A stretch of DNA of 64,000 nucleotides from Clostridia bacterium (GTDB lineage: Bacteria; Bacillota; Clostridia; Peptostreptococcales; Anaerovoracaceae): NCBI GenBank assembly GCA_902363595.1, contig CABJAP010000001.1, forward strand, positions 1 to 64,000, written 5' to 3'. A program made the translations under genes and the position numbers. Within the stretch, counting starts at the first letter, position 1. Each line of letters starts with the position of its first letter. Positions 52,648-61,547 of the stretch are shown piece after piece. The notes under the pieces are model-generated. The model ran no database searches and was not told where the DNA came from. It saw only the letters and a list, made by a program, of their open reading frames with translations.

Positions 52648-54642
52648 CTACAAGTTATTAGCCACTTCAAAGGCATCCCATATGGCATACATAATATTGG
52701 AAACGTTGCGCGCATCCCCTAACAGATGCAGGTCCGCATAATCATACTGGATCTCTTCATAGAGCTGCCTGTTGGATTCATAGCCAACGGCAAGGATGAC
52801 ACTATCGCAAGGGAGAACCTTGCTGCCCTGGGCGGTTTCCACGTTAAGCTTTCCCGCCTCATAGGACTTTGCTGCAGCGCCTGTGAGCACTTCAATGCCA
52901 TGGAACGGGATTAACCGCTCCAGCATTTCACTGTTTGCATGGCAGAGGGGCCCATTGACCGCCAGTACTTTATCCAGCGTTTCTACGATGGTCACTTTTT
53001 TTCCTTCCTTGGCAAGCCAAAGAGCCGTTTCGCATCCAACAAGGCCGCCGCCGATGATCACCACTGTATCCCCGCAAGCTTTTTCTTTCATCAGCACTTC
53101 TGATGCTGTATAAACGTTCTCCTCATCGCCAAGGCGAAACCGCTTCGGAGTCGACCCGGTGGCCAGAATCACAGCCTCGGCCTTTTCAGCGGCTATTACC
53201 TCAGAAGTTGCCTTGGTGTTTAAATGTACCGTAACATTATGAAGCTCCATTTGCTTGGCGAACCAATCGGCCAGGGCAAGGTCATCCTCCTTGAAATCCG
53301 GTGCTCCGCCGGGAAGAAGGTTACCGCCTAGCCGCCCGGCCGCTTCGTATAGTACTGGCTCATGGCCCCGAATAGCCAAGACGCGGGCTGCCTCGCAGCC
53401 AGCAACGCCGCCGCCGATGATCACAACTTTTTTCTTCTTCGTGATCGGATTATACGCAGCGTAACGCTCGCGGCAAGCTTGCGGATTCACCGCACAATTA
53501 AGGGCCGAGTACTCCTGGATCCTGCCCATGCAGCCTTCTTGACAGGAAATGCAGGGTCGTATTTCATCCACCTTTCCAGCACGAAGCTTATTGACGTATT
53601 CCGGGTCGGCAAGCAGCGGCCTTCCCAAGCTGTCCAGATCACAAGTGCCTTCAGTGACAGCGGCCAGAGCCATTTCCGGGTCATCCATCCTGCCGGCGCA
53701 GATGATCGGCACCGCTACCGTCTCTTTCATCAATTTAGCATAAGGCCGGTAGAGCCCCTTTTCCTGGTACATAGGGGGATGGCTCCACCACCAGGAATCA
53801 TAGGAACCTACATCTGTATCAAGCGCATCGTAACCGTAATCTACCAGCAGTTTTGCCGCCGCCACGCCTTCTTCCAGGTCCCGGCCCTTTTCCTCAAATT
53901 CCTCTCCCGGCAGGGCTCCTTCCCGCAAATCTTTAATAAAGCTCTTGGGTGAATAGCGCAAAGTCACAGGGAAATTTTCGCCACAGGTTTTCTTGATTTC
54001 TTCGACGATCTCCTTCGCAAAGCGGAGCCGGTTTTCCAGGCTGCCGCCGTACTGATCGGTTCTTTGGTTAAACAGGGCGATGGCAAACTGGTCGATGAGA
54101 TATCCTTCATGGACTGCATGGATCTGCACGCCGTCAAAGCCTGCACGTTTGGCATTGTAAGCGCCTTTTCCAAACTGTTCTACTATGATTTTGATTTCTT
54201 CTGCCGTTAGCTCACGGCAAGTACGATCCAGCCAACGGTGTTGGATCGGCGAAGGTGCTACCGGCGGAAAATCGCCGAGGTTTGTGGGAATCGTCACGCG
54301 TCCAAAACCACCGGACATCTGCAAAAAAACGTTTGCCCCGTAAGCGTGGATGCGCTCGGTCATTTCCCGAGAGGTCCTGGTGAAGTGGACTGGGTTATGG
54401 GTCGAGCATGGGACATTGGGCATACCGTGTTCCTCTACCACATTGTCAACAAAGCTGACGCCGGTAATGATCAACCCGGTGCCACCTTTGGCCCGCTCTG
54501 TGTAGTAGTCAATCCCCCGTTGGTTAAAGCCGCCTTCGGCATCGGCAAGGCCCAGGGGCCCCATGGGAGCCATGGCAAAACGATTTTTGATTTCTAACTT
54601 TCCTATTTTTACAGGTGTAAAAAGCGTTCGATATCTGCTCAT
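52648..54642 (-). CDS. Enoate-reductase-like FMN/FAD/Fe-S oxidoreductase (Old Yellow Enzyme family), copy 1
   Basis: A 664-residue protein. ATG at 54642 follows AGAGAGGA; the upstream extension is rejected. Residues about 1-370 are an FMN-binding TIM barrel (FTPVKIGKLEIKNRFAMAPMGPLG; IHAVHEGYLIDQFAIALFNQRTDQYGGSLENRLRFAKEIV). The [4Fe-4S] motif is CISCQEGCMGRIQEYSALNC. Then FAD/NAD domains follow (VVIIGGGVAGCEAARVLAIRG; VVIIGGGLVGCETALWLAKEG). This order matches 2-enoate reductase, 2,4-dienoyl-CoA reductase and the bile-acid enzyme BaiCD. It should reduce an activated C=C bond; substrate unknown. It is divergent from padR. Confidence 0.85.
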   Translation of the reverse strand: MSRYRTLFTPVKIGKLEIKNRFAMAPMGPLGLADAEGGFNQRGIDYYTERAKGGTGLIITGVSFVDNVVEEHGMPNVPCSTHNPVHFTRTSREMTERIHAYGANVFLQMSGGFGRVTIPTNLGDFPPVAPSPIQHRWLDRTCRELTAEEIKIIVEQFGKGAYNAKRAGFDGVQIHAVHEGYLIDQFAIALFNQRTDQYGGSLENRLRFAKEIVEEIKKTCGENFPVTLRYSPKSFIKDLREGALPGEEFEEKGRDLEEGVAAAKLLVDYGYDALDTDVGSYDSWWWSHPPMYQEKGLYRPYAKLMKETVAVPIICAGRMDDPEMALAAVTEGTCDLDSLGRPLLADPEYVNKLRAGKVDEIRPCISCQEGCMGRIQEYSALNCAVNPQACRERYAAYNPITKKKKVVIIGGGVAGCEAARVLAIRGHEPVLYEAAGRLGGNLLPGGAPDFKEDDLALADWFAKQMELHNVTVHLNTKATSEVIAAEKAEAVILATGSTPKRFRLGDEENVYTASEVLMKEKACGDTVVIIGGGLVGCETALWLAKEGKKVTIVETLDKVLAVNGPLCHANSEMLERLIPFHGIEVLTGAAAKSYEAGKLNVETAQGSKVLPCDSVILAVGYESNRQLYEEIQYDYADLHLLGDARNVSNIMYAIWDAFEVANNL

Positions 54643-54667
54643 TTTAGAATCCTCTCTTTCTGGTTGC

Positions 54668-54696
54668 AGAATAACATATAACCTTGAACGTGTCAA
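54668..54696 (-). promoter_or_regulatory. Promoter of enoate-reductase-like gene copy 1
   Basis: On the minus strand TTGACA (54696-54691) and TATTCT (54673-54668) with a 17-bp spacer. Downstream of it on the plus side, AGAAC-AA-GTTCT (about 54757-54768) before padR is a small inverted repeat. Confidence 0.6.
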
Positions 54697-54780
54697 TATT
54701 TACATGTTTGCTTTGACAAAAAAGATTGCAGGCGGTGAAGCCCTTATGTTAAAATAGAACAAGTTCTAGGAGGAGATTGA

Positions 54781-55317
54781 ATGCGTACATTAAAATATGC
54801 GATTTTAGGCCTGCTGAGCCGTGAAGATATGACCGGATACGATATAGCGAAAATTTTCAATGCCGAGTTGGCGAATTTTTGGAATGCAAAGCACAGCCAG
54901 ATTTATCCGGAGCTGAAACGCCTGACAGAAGAAGGCCTGGTTACCTTTCATGTGGTGGTGGCCGGAGACGTGCTGGAAAAGAAAATGTATTCCATCAGCG
55001 AGCGCGGCCGCAAAGAACTGCACACCTGGCTCATAAAAGACGAACTATTAGAGCCTACGCCCAAGGACAAGTTTCGGCTGCGGGCCTACTTTGGTGACCA
55101 AATGGATACGCAGGACCTGTGCCAGCTGGTAGAAAGCCAGCTCCGGCAGCGCCGCCTGAAGCTGGAATTTCTTTCGCAGCGATTAAGCCAATATGCGAAA
55201 GTTCCCAAAGCGGGGACGGATCGCTTTGGGGATTATATCCTTTTGGAAGGCGCGGTCATGCGGGAAGAGACTTATATCGCATGGCTGGAAAAAGTCCAGG
55301 GGTATCTGCTTGTGTAG
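54781..55317 (+). CDS. PadR-family transcriptional regulator
   Basis: A 178-residue regulator. The winged helix MRTLKYAILGLLSREDMTGYDIAKIF...HSQIYPELKRLTEEGLVTF is typical of PadR, followed by a C-terminal Vir_act_alpha_C-like helical domain (PTPKDKFRLRAYFGDQMDTQDLCQLVESQLRQRRLKLEFL). AGGAGG precedes the ATG. PadR proteins often sense phenolic acids or drugs; its divergent partner, the enoate-reductase-like gene, is the natural target. Confidence 0.86.
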   Translation: MRTLKYAILGLLSREDMTGYDIAKIFNAELANFWNAKHSQIYPELKRLTEEGLVTFHVVVAGDVLEKKMYSISERGRKELHTWLIKDELLEPTPKDKFRLRAYFGDQMDTQDLCQLVESQLRQRRLKLEFLSQRLSQYAKVPKAGTDRFGDYILLEGAVMREETYIAWLEKVQGYLLV

Positions 55318-55340
55318 TTGTAGGGCAATGTATCGTTTGA

Positions 55341-55373
55341 CTCAACAATTGGGGAAACAACTTAATTGTTGAG
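55341..55373 (+). terminator. Hairpin after padR
   Basis: CTCAACAATT (55341-55350) pairs perfectly with AATTGTTGAG (55364-55373). Only a short T-containing tail follows, so terminator function is uncertain. Confidence 0.45.
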
Positions 55374-55757
55374 CTAATTGTTTCGCACCGTAGTGGACAG
55401 CGTTATAATATAGGGTTTGAAAAAATGTGTTTTTTGGCGGATAAATTCTAGGAAAAATGTGCAACGTAATGCGTTTTCAGATTTGGTAAAATGGAAAAAC
55501 AGTGATGAACGTAAGCCGCTGGTTATACTCTCTTGTACCGGATAAGCTGCTGGCTGCTCTGGAAGTCTATCACTGCGGAAAACTCTATCAAAAGACAGAA
55601 TGATTTTGTGCTTCAAAAGAGATGGCGGCTGTTTGCACCAAAGAACTTAAAAGTACTGGCTGATCAAGGGGTAGGTGATTATGATGCAACAGTGCTGTCC
55701 CAATTGATCAAAAAGATATCCTGTTTTCATATTGACTAAAATTCGTGTGATCTAAGA
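55374..55757. other. Gap between padR and the second flavoprotein, with gene remnants
   Basis: Most of this stretch has no real gene. An ATG at 55505 opens a 32-residue frame (MNVSRWLYSLVPDKLLAALE...) to 55603 that lacks a ribosome-binding site, and a further short frame lies at 55533-55739. They read like pieces of decayed genes; no family can be assigned. Confidence 0.35.
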
Positions 55758-55806
55758 AATAGGGCTGCTGCATGAAAAGCGATTTGCTTCATGCAGCAGC
55801 CCTATT
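55758..55806. other. 19-bp perfect stem hairpin
   Basis: AATAGGGCTGCTGCATGAA (55758-55776) pairs perfectly with 55788-55806 around an 11-base loop. There is no T-run on either side, so it is not a classical terminator; it could be a repeat-type element or stabilise an RNA 3' end. Confidence 0.6.
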
Positions 55807-55953
55807 GGTGTGCGTCCGGCAGCACATGCTTTTGCGAATTAAAGACGGCATATGTTTTTCGGAATAAACTTAATTCCTGCACCGGTTCGAGTATACTCAC
55901 TATTTAAGATAATCAAATAAATAGAGCAATCCAAAAAAAGTTAACAAATTAAT

Positions 55954-55983
55954 AGTTGACATATCAATTAAAATAGATATAAT
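55954..55983 (+). promoter_or_regulatory. Promoter with MarR-like operator before flavoprotein copy 2
   Basis: TTGACA (55956-55961) and TATAAT (55978-55983) with a 16-bp spacer. The -35 box is part of TTGACATATCAA (55956-55967), close to TTGATATATCAA at 61520-61531 and TTGATATAACAA at 60984-60995. A repressor bound there would block RNA polymerase. Confidence 0.65.
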
Positions 55984-56020
55984 AATATTTAGAAAAATCA
56001 AACAACAGAGAGGGATACCA

Positions 56021-58021
56021 ATGAAACGAGAACATAAAATACTTTTTACTCCTTTTAAAATCGGAAAGCTTCAGCTTAAAAATAGAATAGTCATGACCGC
56101 AATGACGGGGACCGCACTCATCAACAAAGGAAAGTTCAACAGCAGTGTCACCGAATATTACATAGAACGGGCAAGAGGCGGGGTCGGCCTGATCATTTCA
56201 GGCTGCTCTGTGGTATATGACATGTTTGGACGTGATTACTGGGTGAATGATGCTGTTGACGTATTTGAGGGACCCATAAAAACTCTGATGGAGCAAATAC
56301 ATGATGCCGGAGCAAAATTTTTTATGCAGATTGGAGCGGGGCTTGGCAGGGTTGCCAACCTGGAAGTGGGCCAGAAATTTGCAGGAGCAGATGTTAATAA
56401 AGTGCAATTTGCACCCTCGCAGCTTCCTAATGTTTGGAATAGACAGCGCATCCACAGAGAAATGAACAAAGAAGAGATCGAAAAGATCATCGCTGCTATG
56501 ATCGAGACTGCTGCCTTGGCAAAGTCCGCCGGAATCGACGGTGTAGAAATACATGCGGTTCACGAAGGATACTTACTCGATCAATTTGCCATTGCAAATA
56601 CCAATCATCGAAAGGATGAATATGGCGGAAGCCTTGAAAACAGACTGCGGTTTGCAACGGAGATTATAAAAGGCATCAAGAGGGAATGCGGAGCGGATTT
56701 CCCGATCATGGTAAGGTATGGCGCAGTAAGCAAAATGAAAGGCTTTAATTCGGGAGCACTTCCTGGCGAGGATTACGTGGAGTTCGGCAGGAACCTGGAA
56801 GAAAGTCCGGCAGTAGCAAGGCTTTTGGAAAAAGCAGGTGCGGATGCGCTCGATGCGGATAACGGATCCTACGATTCCTGGTACTGGGCGCACCCACCGG
56901 TATATATGCACAAAGCATGCAATCTGCCCGAGGCAGAATACATAAAAAACTTTGTCCGGATACCAGTCATATGCGCAGGCAGAATGGAGGATCCGGATCT
57001 GTCGGCAAAGGCGATTGAAAACGATAAGATCGATGCGGTTGGAATCGCAAGACAATTTCTTGCCGAACCGGAATACGTGGAGAAAATACGAAAGGAAGAC
57101 TTTGAAAATATCAGACCATGCATCGCATGCCATAACGGATGTTTGGGATCATTGCTCGCCGGTGAAGGCGTTTCCTGCGCATTAAGACCTGCTACCATGA
57201 GAGAAAAGGAATATGAGCTGATTCCTGCAGAAAAGAAACGAAACGTCATGATAGTAGGAGGAGGTATCAGCGGCATGGAGGCGGCAAGAGTTGCCAAAAA
57301 GCGGGGACATGAGGTGGTGATTTATGAGAAGAGCGGTCGATTGGGCGGCGCCTTTACCGCTGCCGCAGCGCCGGCGTTTAAAGAAGCTGATAAAAAGCTG
57401 ATCGATTGGTATAAACATCAAATGGAGGAAAACCAGATCCCAGTCGTGATAAACACCTGTGTCAATGAGGCACTGATCCGGGAAGTAAATCCGGACGTTC
57501 TGATCAATGCCTGTGGAGCTTTTCCAAGGCAAGTGCCAATCCAAGGGGCAGACAGCAGTCATGTTATAGAAGTCAAGGAGCTGCTGCTGAAAGGATGCTG
57601 CTTAGATGGGAAAACCGTGGTAGTTGGAGGAGGCCTGTCAGGATGTGAGGCGGCCTACCAGCTGGCCCTTAACGGAGGATGTGTGAGAATCATCGAAATG
57701 GCCGAGGATATTCTACAGGGAAAATTCCTCAGTATGGCAAACTCCTCAATGCTCCGGGATCTGATGAAGCGGCATGATATCGAAGTTCTTACATCGACCC
57801 GGCTGCGCAGAATTCTCAATGGAGAAATCGAAATCGAACAAGAGCATAAAATCATGAAGATTCCGGCAGATCACGTGGTCATGGCAACCGGGTATCTGCC
57901 GAAAGAAACGTTTTTTGACAGATCTGAAGTGAAAGAAGTATATACGGTTGGAGATGCGGTAAAAGCTGGCAGTTTAATGGATGCAATCAAGGATGCTTAT
58001 CAAATCGCATTGAAGATATAA
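56021..58021 (+). CDS. Enoate-reductase-like FMN/FAD/Fe-S oxidoreductase, copy 2
   Basis: A 666-residue paralogue of the gene at 52648, same domain order: FMN barrel (FTPFKIGKLQLKNRIVMTAMTGTALIN; IHAVHEGYLLDQFAIANTNHRKDEYGGSLENRLRFATEII), cluster motif CIACHNGCLGSLLAGEGVSC, then VMIVGGGISGMEAARVAKKRG and VVVGGGLSGCEAAYQLALNGG. It should reduce the C=C bond of an unsaturated acid or similar compound anaerobically. First gene of a likely operon with an MFS transporter and an amidohydrolase. GAGAGGG precedes the ATG. Confidence 0.86.
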   Translation: MKREHKILFTPFKIGKLQLKNRIVMTAMTGTALINKGKFNSSVTEYYIERARGGVGLIISGCSVVYDMFGRDYWVNDAVDVFEGPIKTLMEQIHDAGAKFFMQIGAGLGRVANLEVGQKFAGADVNKVQFAPSQLPNVWNRQRIHREMNKEEIEKIIAAMIETAALAKSAGIDGVEIHAVHEGYLLDQFAIANTNHRKDEYGGSLENRLRFATEIIKGIKRECGADFPIMVRYGAVSKMKGFNSGALPGEDYVEFGRNLEESPAVARLLEKAGADALDADNGSYDSWYWAHPPVYMHKACNLPEAEYIKNFVRIPVICAGRMEDPDLSAKAIENDKIDAVGIARQFLAEPEYVEKIRKEDFENIRPCIACHNGCLGSLLAGEGVSCALRPATMREKEYELIPAEKKRNVMIVGGGISGMEAARVAKKRGHEVVIYEKSGRLGGAFTAAAAPAFKEADKKLIDWYKHQMEENQIPVVINTCVNEALIREVNPDVLINACGAFPRQVPIQGADSSHVIEVKELLLKGCCLDGKTVVVGGGLSGCEAAYQLALNGGCVRIIEMAEDILQGKFLSMANSSMLRDLMKRHDIEVLTSTRLRRILNGEIEIEQEHKIMKIPADHVVMATGYLPKETFFDRSEVKEVYTVGDAVKAGSLMDAIKDAYQIALKI

Positions 58022-58057
58022 AAGGAAATGTATTTCTTGTATGAAGGAGGTTTTGTA

Positions 58058-59332
58058 ATGAAACACAGTAACCAAATGACAGTCAGCAGCATCGATAAAA
58101 GACGCTGGATCGTTCTTGTTCTCCAGATGCTGGTGGGATCGGTAACGGCTTATGTATACAATCTGACGATTTACATAGGCCCGATGAATGAAAAGCTGGG
58201 CTGGGACCCAAGCGTGGTCATCCTTGTCTGGACCGTTATGATGGTAGTGGGGCTTCCGGGGTCCTTGATCGGCGGCAAACTCAATGCAAAATACGGAAGC
58301 AAATTCGCGCTCAAAGTCGGAGGCATCGCTTTCGGCGCCGCAGTGATCCTCAGCGCCTTTTCCACCTCGGCGATCATGTTTGTGATCACAGACAGCATCG
58401 CATGTCTGTGTATGTACGTGGTCTATGTATCCCAGCTGGCAAACGTAGGAGCTCTTTTCCCAGACAAAAGCGCTTTTGCCACCGGGCTCTTTATTGGCGC
58501 CACTTCTCTGGGCACCGCCCTGCTGGCTCCCTTTATCGAGTGGCTGACCAGAACCATGGATCTGATGCACGGGATCGCGCTTCAGGGAATCATCTATGGA
58601 GCAATCGTATTCATTTGCGGATTCCTGATCGTAGAAGCTCCGGAAGGCTATGTTCCGGCCAATATGGAAAAGAAACTGGATGAAGAGGAAAAATCCAAAT
58701 ATATCGATCGGCCTGATTATACAGTCGTACAGATCCTTAGGAAACCTTCTTTCTGGCTGCTGATTATAGGCGTTGTCGTAGGCACTGCATTTTGCAATGG
58801 CCTTTCCGCAAACTTGTCGCTGGTGGCGCAGAACGCGGTAGGAGTAGGGACGACCGCAGGAGCGCTTTTCTTCTCTGCCTGGCAGATTTCCTGCGGTGTT
58901 GGCGGCATCGTTGTCGGTTTTATGTCAGATAAGTGGTTTGGACCGGTCAAATCTTTTATGCTTTTGTGCATTGTCTGCGCAGCAGCGGCGCTGATCCTTG
59001 TGGCGGTTGGGGTTGATAAATACGCCTTATTCCTGATTATCATCATTATCCTGGGACTTGGCGCGGGTGCCATCCTCACATTGATCCCCGATACATCCAT
59101 GCAGGTATTTGGCGAAAGGAATTTTGGATTTACTTACGGCATCCTGGTATTTGCAGGGGCAGGAGCTGCGTTGATCGGAACTCAGGTAACGACAAGATGC
59201 ACGTCTGTCATGACCTTTACTTACGGCGCAATCCTTTGCCTTGCAGGTGCAGTGACCTTCTTCTTGATCACGATGCTGCTTAAAAAAGAAAGCAGGAAGG
59301 AAGAAGCTGTCAGGGTTGGTGCGGAAAAATGA
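58058..59332 (+). CDS. MFS transporter (OFA-like)
   Basis: A 424-residue transporter with 12 hydrophobic helices. ATG at 58058 follows GAAGGAGGT. The start MLVGSVTAYVYNLTIYIGPMNEKLGWDPS and the motif-A-like loop GSLIGGKLNAKYGSKFALKVGG resemble the oxalate/formate antiporter branch of the MFS, often carrying organic anions. It overlaps the amidohydrolase start by four bases and likely imports the substrate of the neighbouring enzymes or exports the product. Confidence 0.85.
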   Translation: MKHSNQMTVSSIDKRRWIVLVLQMLVGSVTAYVYNLTIYIGPMNEKLGWDPSVVILVWTVMMVVGLPGSLIGGKLNAKYGSKFALKVGGIAFGAAVILSAFSTSAIMFVITDSIACLCMYVVYVSQLANVGALFPDKSAFATGLFIGATSLGTALLAPFIEWLTRTMDLMHGIALQGIIYGAIVFICGFLIVEAPEGYVPANMEKKLDEEEKSKYIDRPDYTVVQILRKPSFWLLIIGVVVGTAFCNGLSANLSLVAQNAVGVGTTAGALFFSAWQISCGVGGIVVGFMSDKWFGPVKSFMLLCIVCAAAALILVAVGVDKYALFLIIIIILGLGAGAILTLIPDTSMQVFGERNFGFTYGILVFAGAGAALIGTQVTTRCTSVMTFTYGAILCLAGAVTFFLITMLLKKESRKEEAVRVGAEK

Positions 59333-60972
59333 GAAAAAAACTGCTTACAAATGGAAGGATATATACGGTAAAAGGAGATTCTTGGAACAAGAAGCCGCAA
59401 AAGAATATGCTGATCCGCGCAGACGGAAGAATCGAGCTTGTAGGCGAATTGCAAGCGCCAGTAACAGAGGATGTGGAAATCATCGATCTGCAGGGAAAGA
59501 CGGTGCTGCCCGGGTTGATCGATTCCCATGTCCACGTTCCAGGCATGTCTCTGACAGAATTGTTGGAAGCGGATCTTTTTTCTTTAAAGAGCAGGGAAGA
59601 ACTGAGGGAACGCATTGGCAGCTTCCTGAAAGAACATCCAAAGCAGGATACCCTTTATGGAACCGGGTTTGATATGAGCATCCAGGATGAAGAGGGGAAT
59701 CCTCCCTGTGCAAAATGGATCGATGACCTGGCTGAAGATAAGATGATAATCCTGCAATCCGGTGATATGCACTCGATGCTGCTCAATACAAAAGCAATGG
59801 AAACGATCGGTCTTCTGAAAAAAGACTTTGTGTATGAAGGTCCGGGGCGTATTCATAAAGACGCAGCAGGCTGTCCCACCGGGCTTCTGACCGACACTTG
59901 GGATATCGATATTCCGAAGCATGTGTTTTCTAAGGAGGAAATAACAGAAGCTTTATTGGATTTCCAAAAGAAAATGCTGGCATGGGGCTACACGGGGATC
60001 ATGGCCGCGGCGCCTTTTGCCAAGGGGCTGCCCATAGAGATCCTCCAATATCCAAAGGACAAACTGGGTATCCATATCAACGGCAGTATCTTGATCCGGC
60101 CGAAAGAGCGCAAATCACGGATGGAACAGCTTATTAAAGAGAGAGAAAAAACAAGCGCAAGTGAACTGAAAATCTCAACGGCAAAATATATGATCGATGG
60201 TGTCATAGAAGGCAATACGGCATATCTGAAACATGCGTACTGTAACAGAGAGGGCTTTACCGGAACTCCCGTGTGGAAATACAGTGAACTGACAGAATCC
60301 TTTGAGGAAGCCATAAAGAACGGGTTTCAAATACATGCGCATGTGATTGGAGATGCGGCAGTTCAGATGACCTTGGATGCGATTATTGAGGCCCGGAAAG
60401 CTGCAGGCAATGCCGATCTGCGCCATGTTCTCACCCATTTGCAGCTTGTTGATGTAAGCGATTTCCACAAGTTCGGTGCCGCTGGTATCATTGCCGCGGT
60501 ACAAACGTTCTGGCATTACAAAGAACCCGGATTTTATGAAAATATCGAAGTACCTGCCCTTGGCCGGCATCGGTCAGAGAACATGTACCCGCTCAGGAGC
60601 CTGAAAGAAAACGGTGCGGTTATTACAGCTTCAGGAGATTATCCGGTATCGCCGGACAATGATCCGCTCCTGGGGATCCAGATGGGAATCACGAGGAACG
60701 CCTGGAACATGGGAGTCGCGGATCCGGATGATACAGCTTATCTTTTGAGCAAAGAAGAGCGGCTGACTGTAAAAGATATGGTGGAAGCCTATACGATCAA
60801 CGGCGCATATCAATTGTTCAGGGAAAAAGAGATCGGAAGCCTGGAAGCCGGAAAATTGGCTGACTACATAGTCCTGAGCGACGACCCTTTTGAAGTGGAG
60901 CCTATGAAGATATCAAGAATTAAAGTTATGGAAACCTGTTTGTCCGGTAAAACAGTATATAAAATCAGATGA
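59329..60972 (+). CDS. YtcJ-like metal-dependent amidohydrolase
   Basis: A 547-residue cytosolic hydrolase of the amidohydrolase_3 group. The metal-binding HxH lies in LIDSHVHVPGMSL (about residue 66); further ligand candidates are HAHVIGDAAVQMTL, LTHLQLVD and ASGDYPVSPDNDP. N- and C-terminal beta segments (TNGRIYTVKGD; LEAGKLADYIVLSDDPFEV) form the sandwich domain. ATGA overlap with the MFS gene. It may cleave an N-acyl or amide bond in the compound taken up. Confidence 0.86.
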   Translation: MRKKLLTNGRIYTVKGDSWNKKPQKNMLIRADGRIELVGELQAPVTEDVEIIDLQGKTVLPGLIDSHVHVPGMSLTELLEADLFSLKSREELRERIGSFLKEHPKQDTLYGTGFDMSIQDEEGNPPCAKWIDDLAEDKMIILQSGDMHSMLLNTKAMETIGLLKKDFVYEGPGRIHKDAAGCPTGLLTDTWDIDIPKHVFSKEEITEALLDFQKKMLAWGYTGIMAAAPFAKGLPIEILQYPKDKLGIHINGSILIRPKERKSRMEQLIKEREKTSASELKISTAKYMIDGVIEGNTAYLKHAYCNREGFTGTPVWKYSELTESFEEAIKNGFQIHAHVIGDAAVQMTLDAIIEARKAAGNADLRHVLTHLQLVDVSDFHKFGAAGIIAAVQTFWHYKEPGFYENIEVPALGRHRSENMYPLRSLKENGAVITASGDYPVSPDNDPLLGIQMGITRNAWNMGVADPDDTAYLLSKEERLTVKDMVEAYTINGAYQLFREKEIGSLEAGKLADYIVLSDDPFEVEPMKISRIKVMETCLSGKTVYKIR

Positions 60973-60978
60973 CTATGT

Positions 60979-61005
60979 TATAATTGATATAACAACAATA
61001 TCAAT
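60979..61005 (+). promoter_or_regulatory. marR -10 region and operator
   Basis: TATAAT (60979-60984) runs into TTGATATAACAA (60984-60995), and ATTGATAT (60983-60990) and ATATCAAT (60998-61005) form an inverted repeat. Same motif as before flavoprotein 2 and the M28 gene, consistent with autorepression. A clear -35 is not seen. Confidence 0.6.
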
Positions 61006-61021
61006 TTAAAAGAGGTTTGTT

Positions 61022-61456
61022 ATGCAGCGAAATAGAACAGAATTAAACGCAATCATATACAGGATCAATAAACTGCTGAAAATGCAGACACAGGATGCAG
61101 TAAGGAAATTCGGCATCACCACCGATCAATGGATCGTGCTTGGGCGGATTTACAACTCAGAAGAAAATATGAATCAAAAAATGCTTGCTGAGTCCTGTTT
61201 TAAAGAGAAGGCAGCGATCACGCGGATCCTGGATATCCTGGAAAAGCAGGGGCTGCTGGAAAGGCGGGATTCGCCTGCAGACCGAAGGGAATATCTGATC
61301 TATATCACCAAAAAAGGCAGAGAACTATATGAGCAGAGTCTTGTGGAAATTGAAAAACTGGAGGGGTATGTGAACGAAACCTTCAGCAAAGGAGAACTGA
61401 AAGAAATCATGACACTGCTCGCCAGGCTGGAAAAGGCTTTAATGACCTGGAATTAA
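61022..61456 (+). CDS. MarR-family transcriptional regulator
   Basis: A 144-residue winged-helix regulator. Central DNA-binding region NQKMLAESCFKEKAAITRILDILEKQGLLERRDSPADRREYLIYITKKGREL has the DxRD-type wing (SPADRREYLI). N- and C-terminal helices give the dimer interface. GAGG precedes the ATG. It sits between the reductase/MFS/amidohydrolase operon and the M28 peptidase gene, and a shared operator-like motif precedes both, so it probably controls the whole block in response to the substrate. Confidence 0.9.
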   Translation: MQRNRTELNAIIYRINKLLKMQTQDAVRKFGITTDQWIVLGRIYNSEENMNQKMLAESCFKEKAAITRILDILEKQGLLERRDSPADRREYLIYITKKGRELYEQSLVEIEKLEGYVNETFSKGELKEIMTLLARLEKALMTWN

Positions 61457-61475
61457 ACAGGACCTAAAAGTCCAT

Positions 61476-61499
61476 CGCCGTCAGGAACGTTAAACGGCG
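61476..61499 (+). terminator. Weak hairpin after marR
   Basis: CGCCGT (61476-61481) pairs with ACGGCG (61494-61499), followed by GTTATATTTT. Possible weak terminator. Confidence 0.35.
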
Positions 61500-61517
61500 G
61501 TTATATTTTGAATTTAT

Positions 61518-61533
61518 AGTTGATATATCAACT
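61518..61533 (+). promoter_or_regulatory. Perfect 16-bp palindrome before the M28 peptidase
   Basis: AGTTGATATATCAACT is a perfect palindrome; a TATAGT -10-like sequence (61515-61520) overlaps it. Third copy of the motif seen before flavoprotein 2 and marR. Confidence 0.65.
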
Positions 61534-61547
61534 GAAAGGAACATAAA

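Noticed and set aside
55533..55739. 68-codon open frame in the gap after padR
   Set aside because: No ribosome-binding site, no family similarity, and it overlaps another short frame; treated as decayed sequence.
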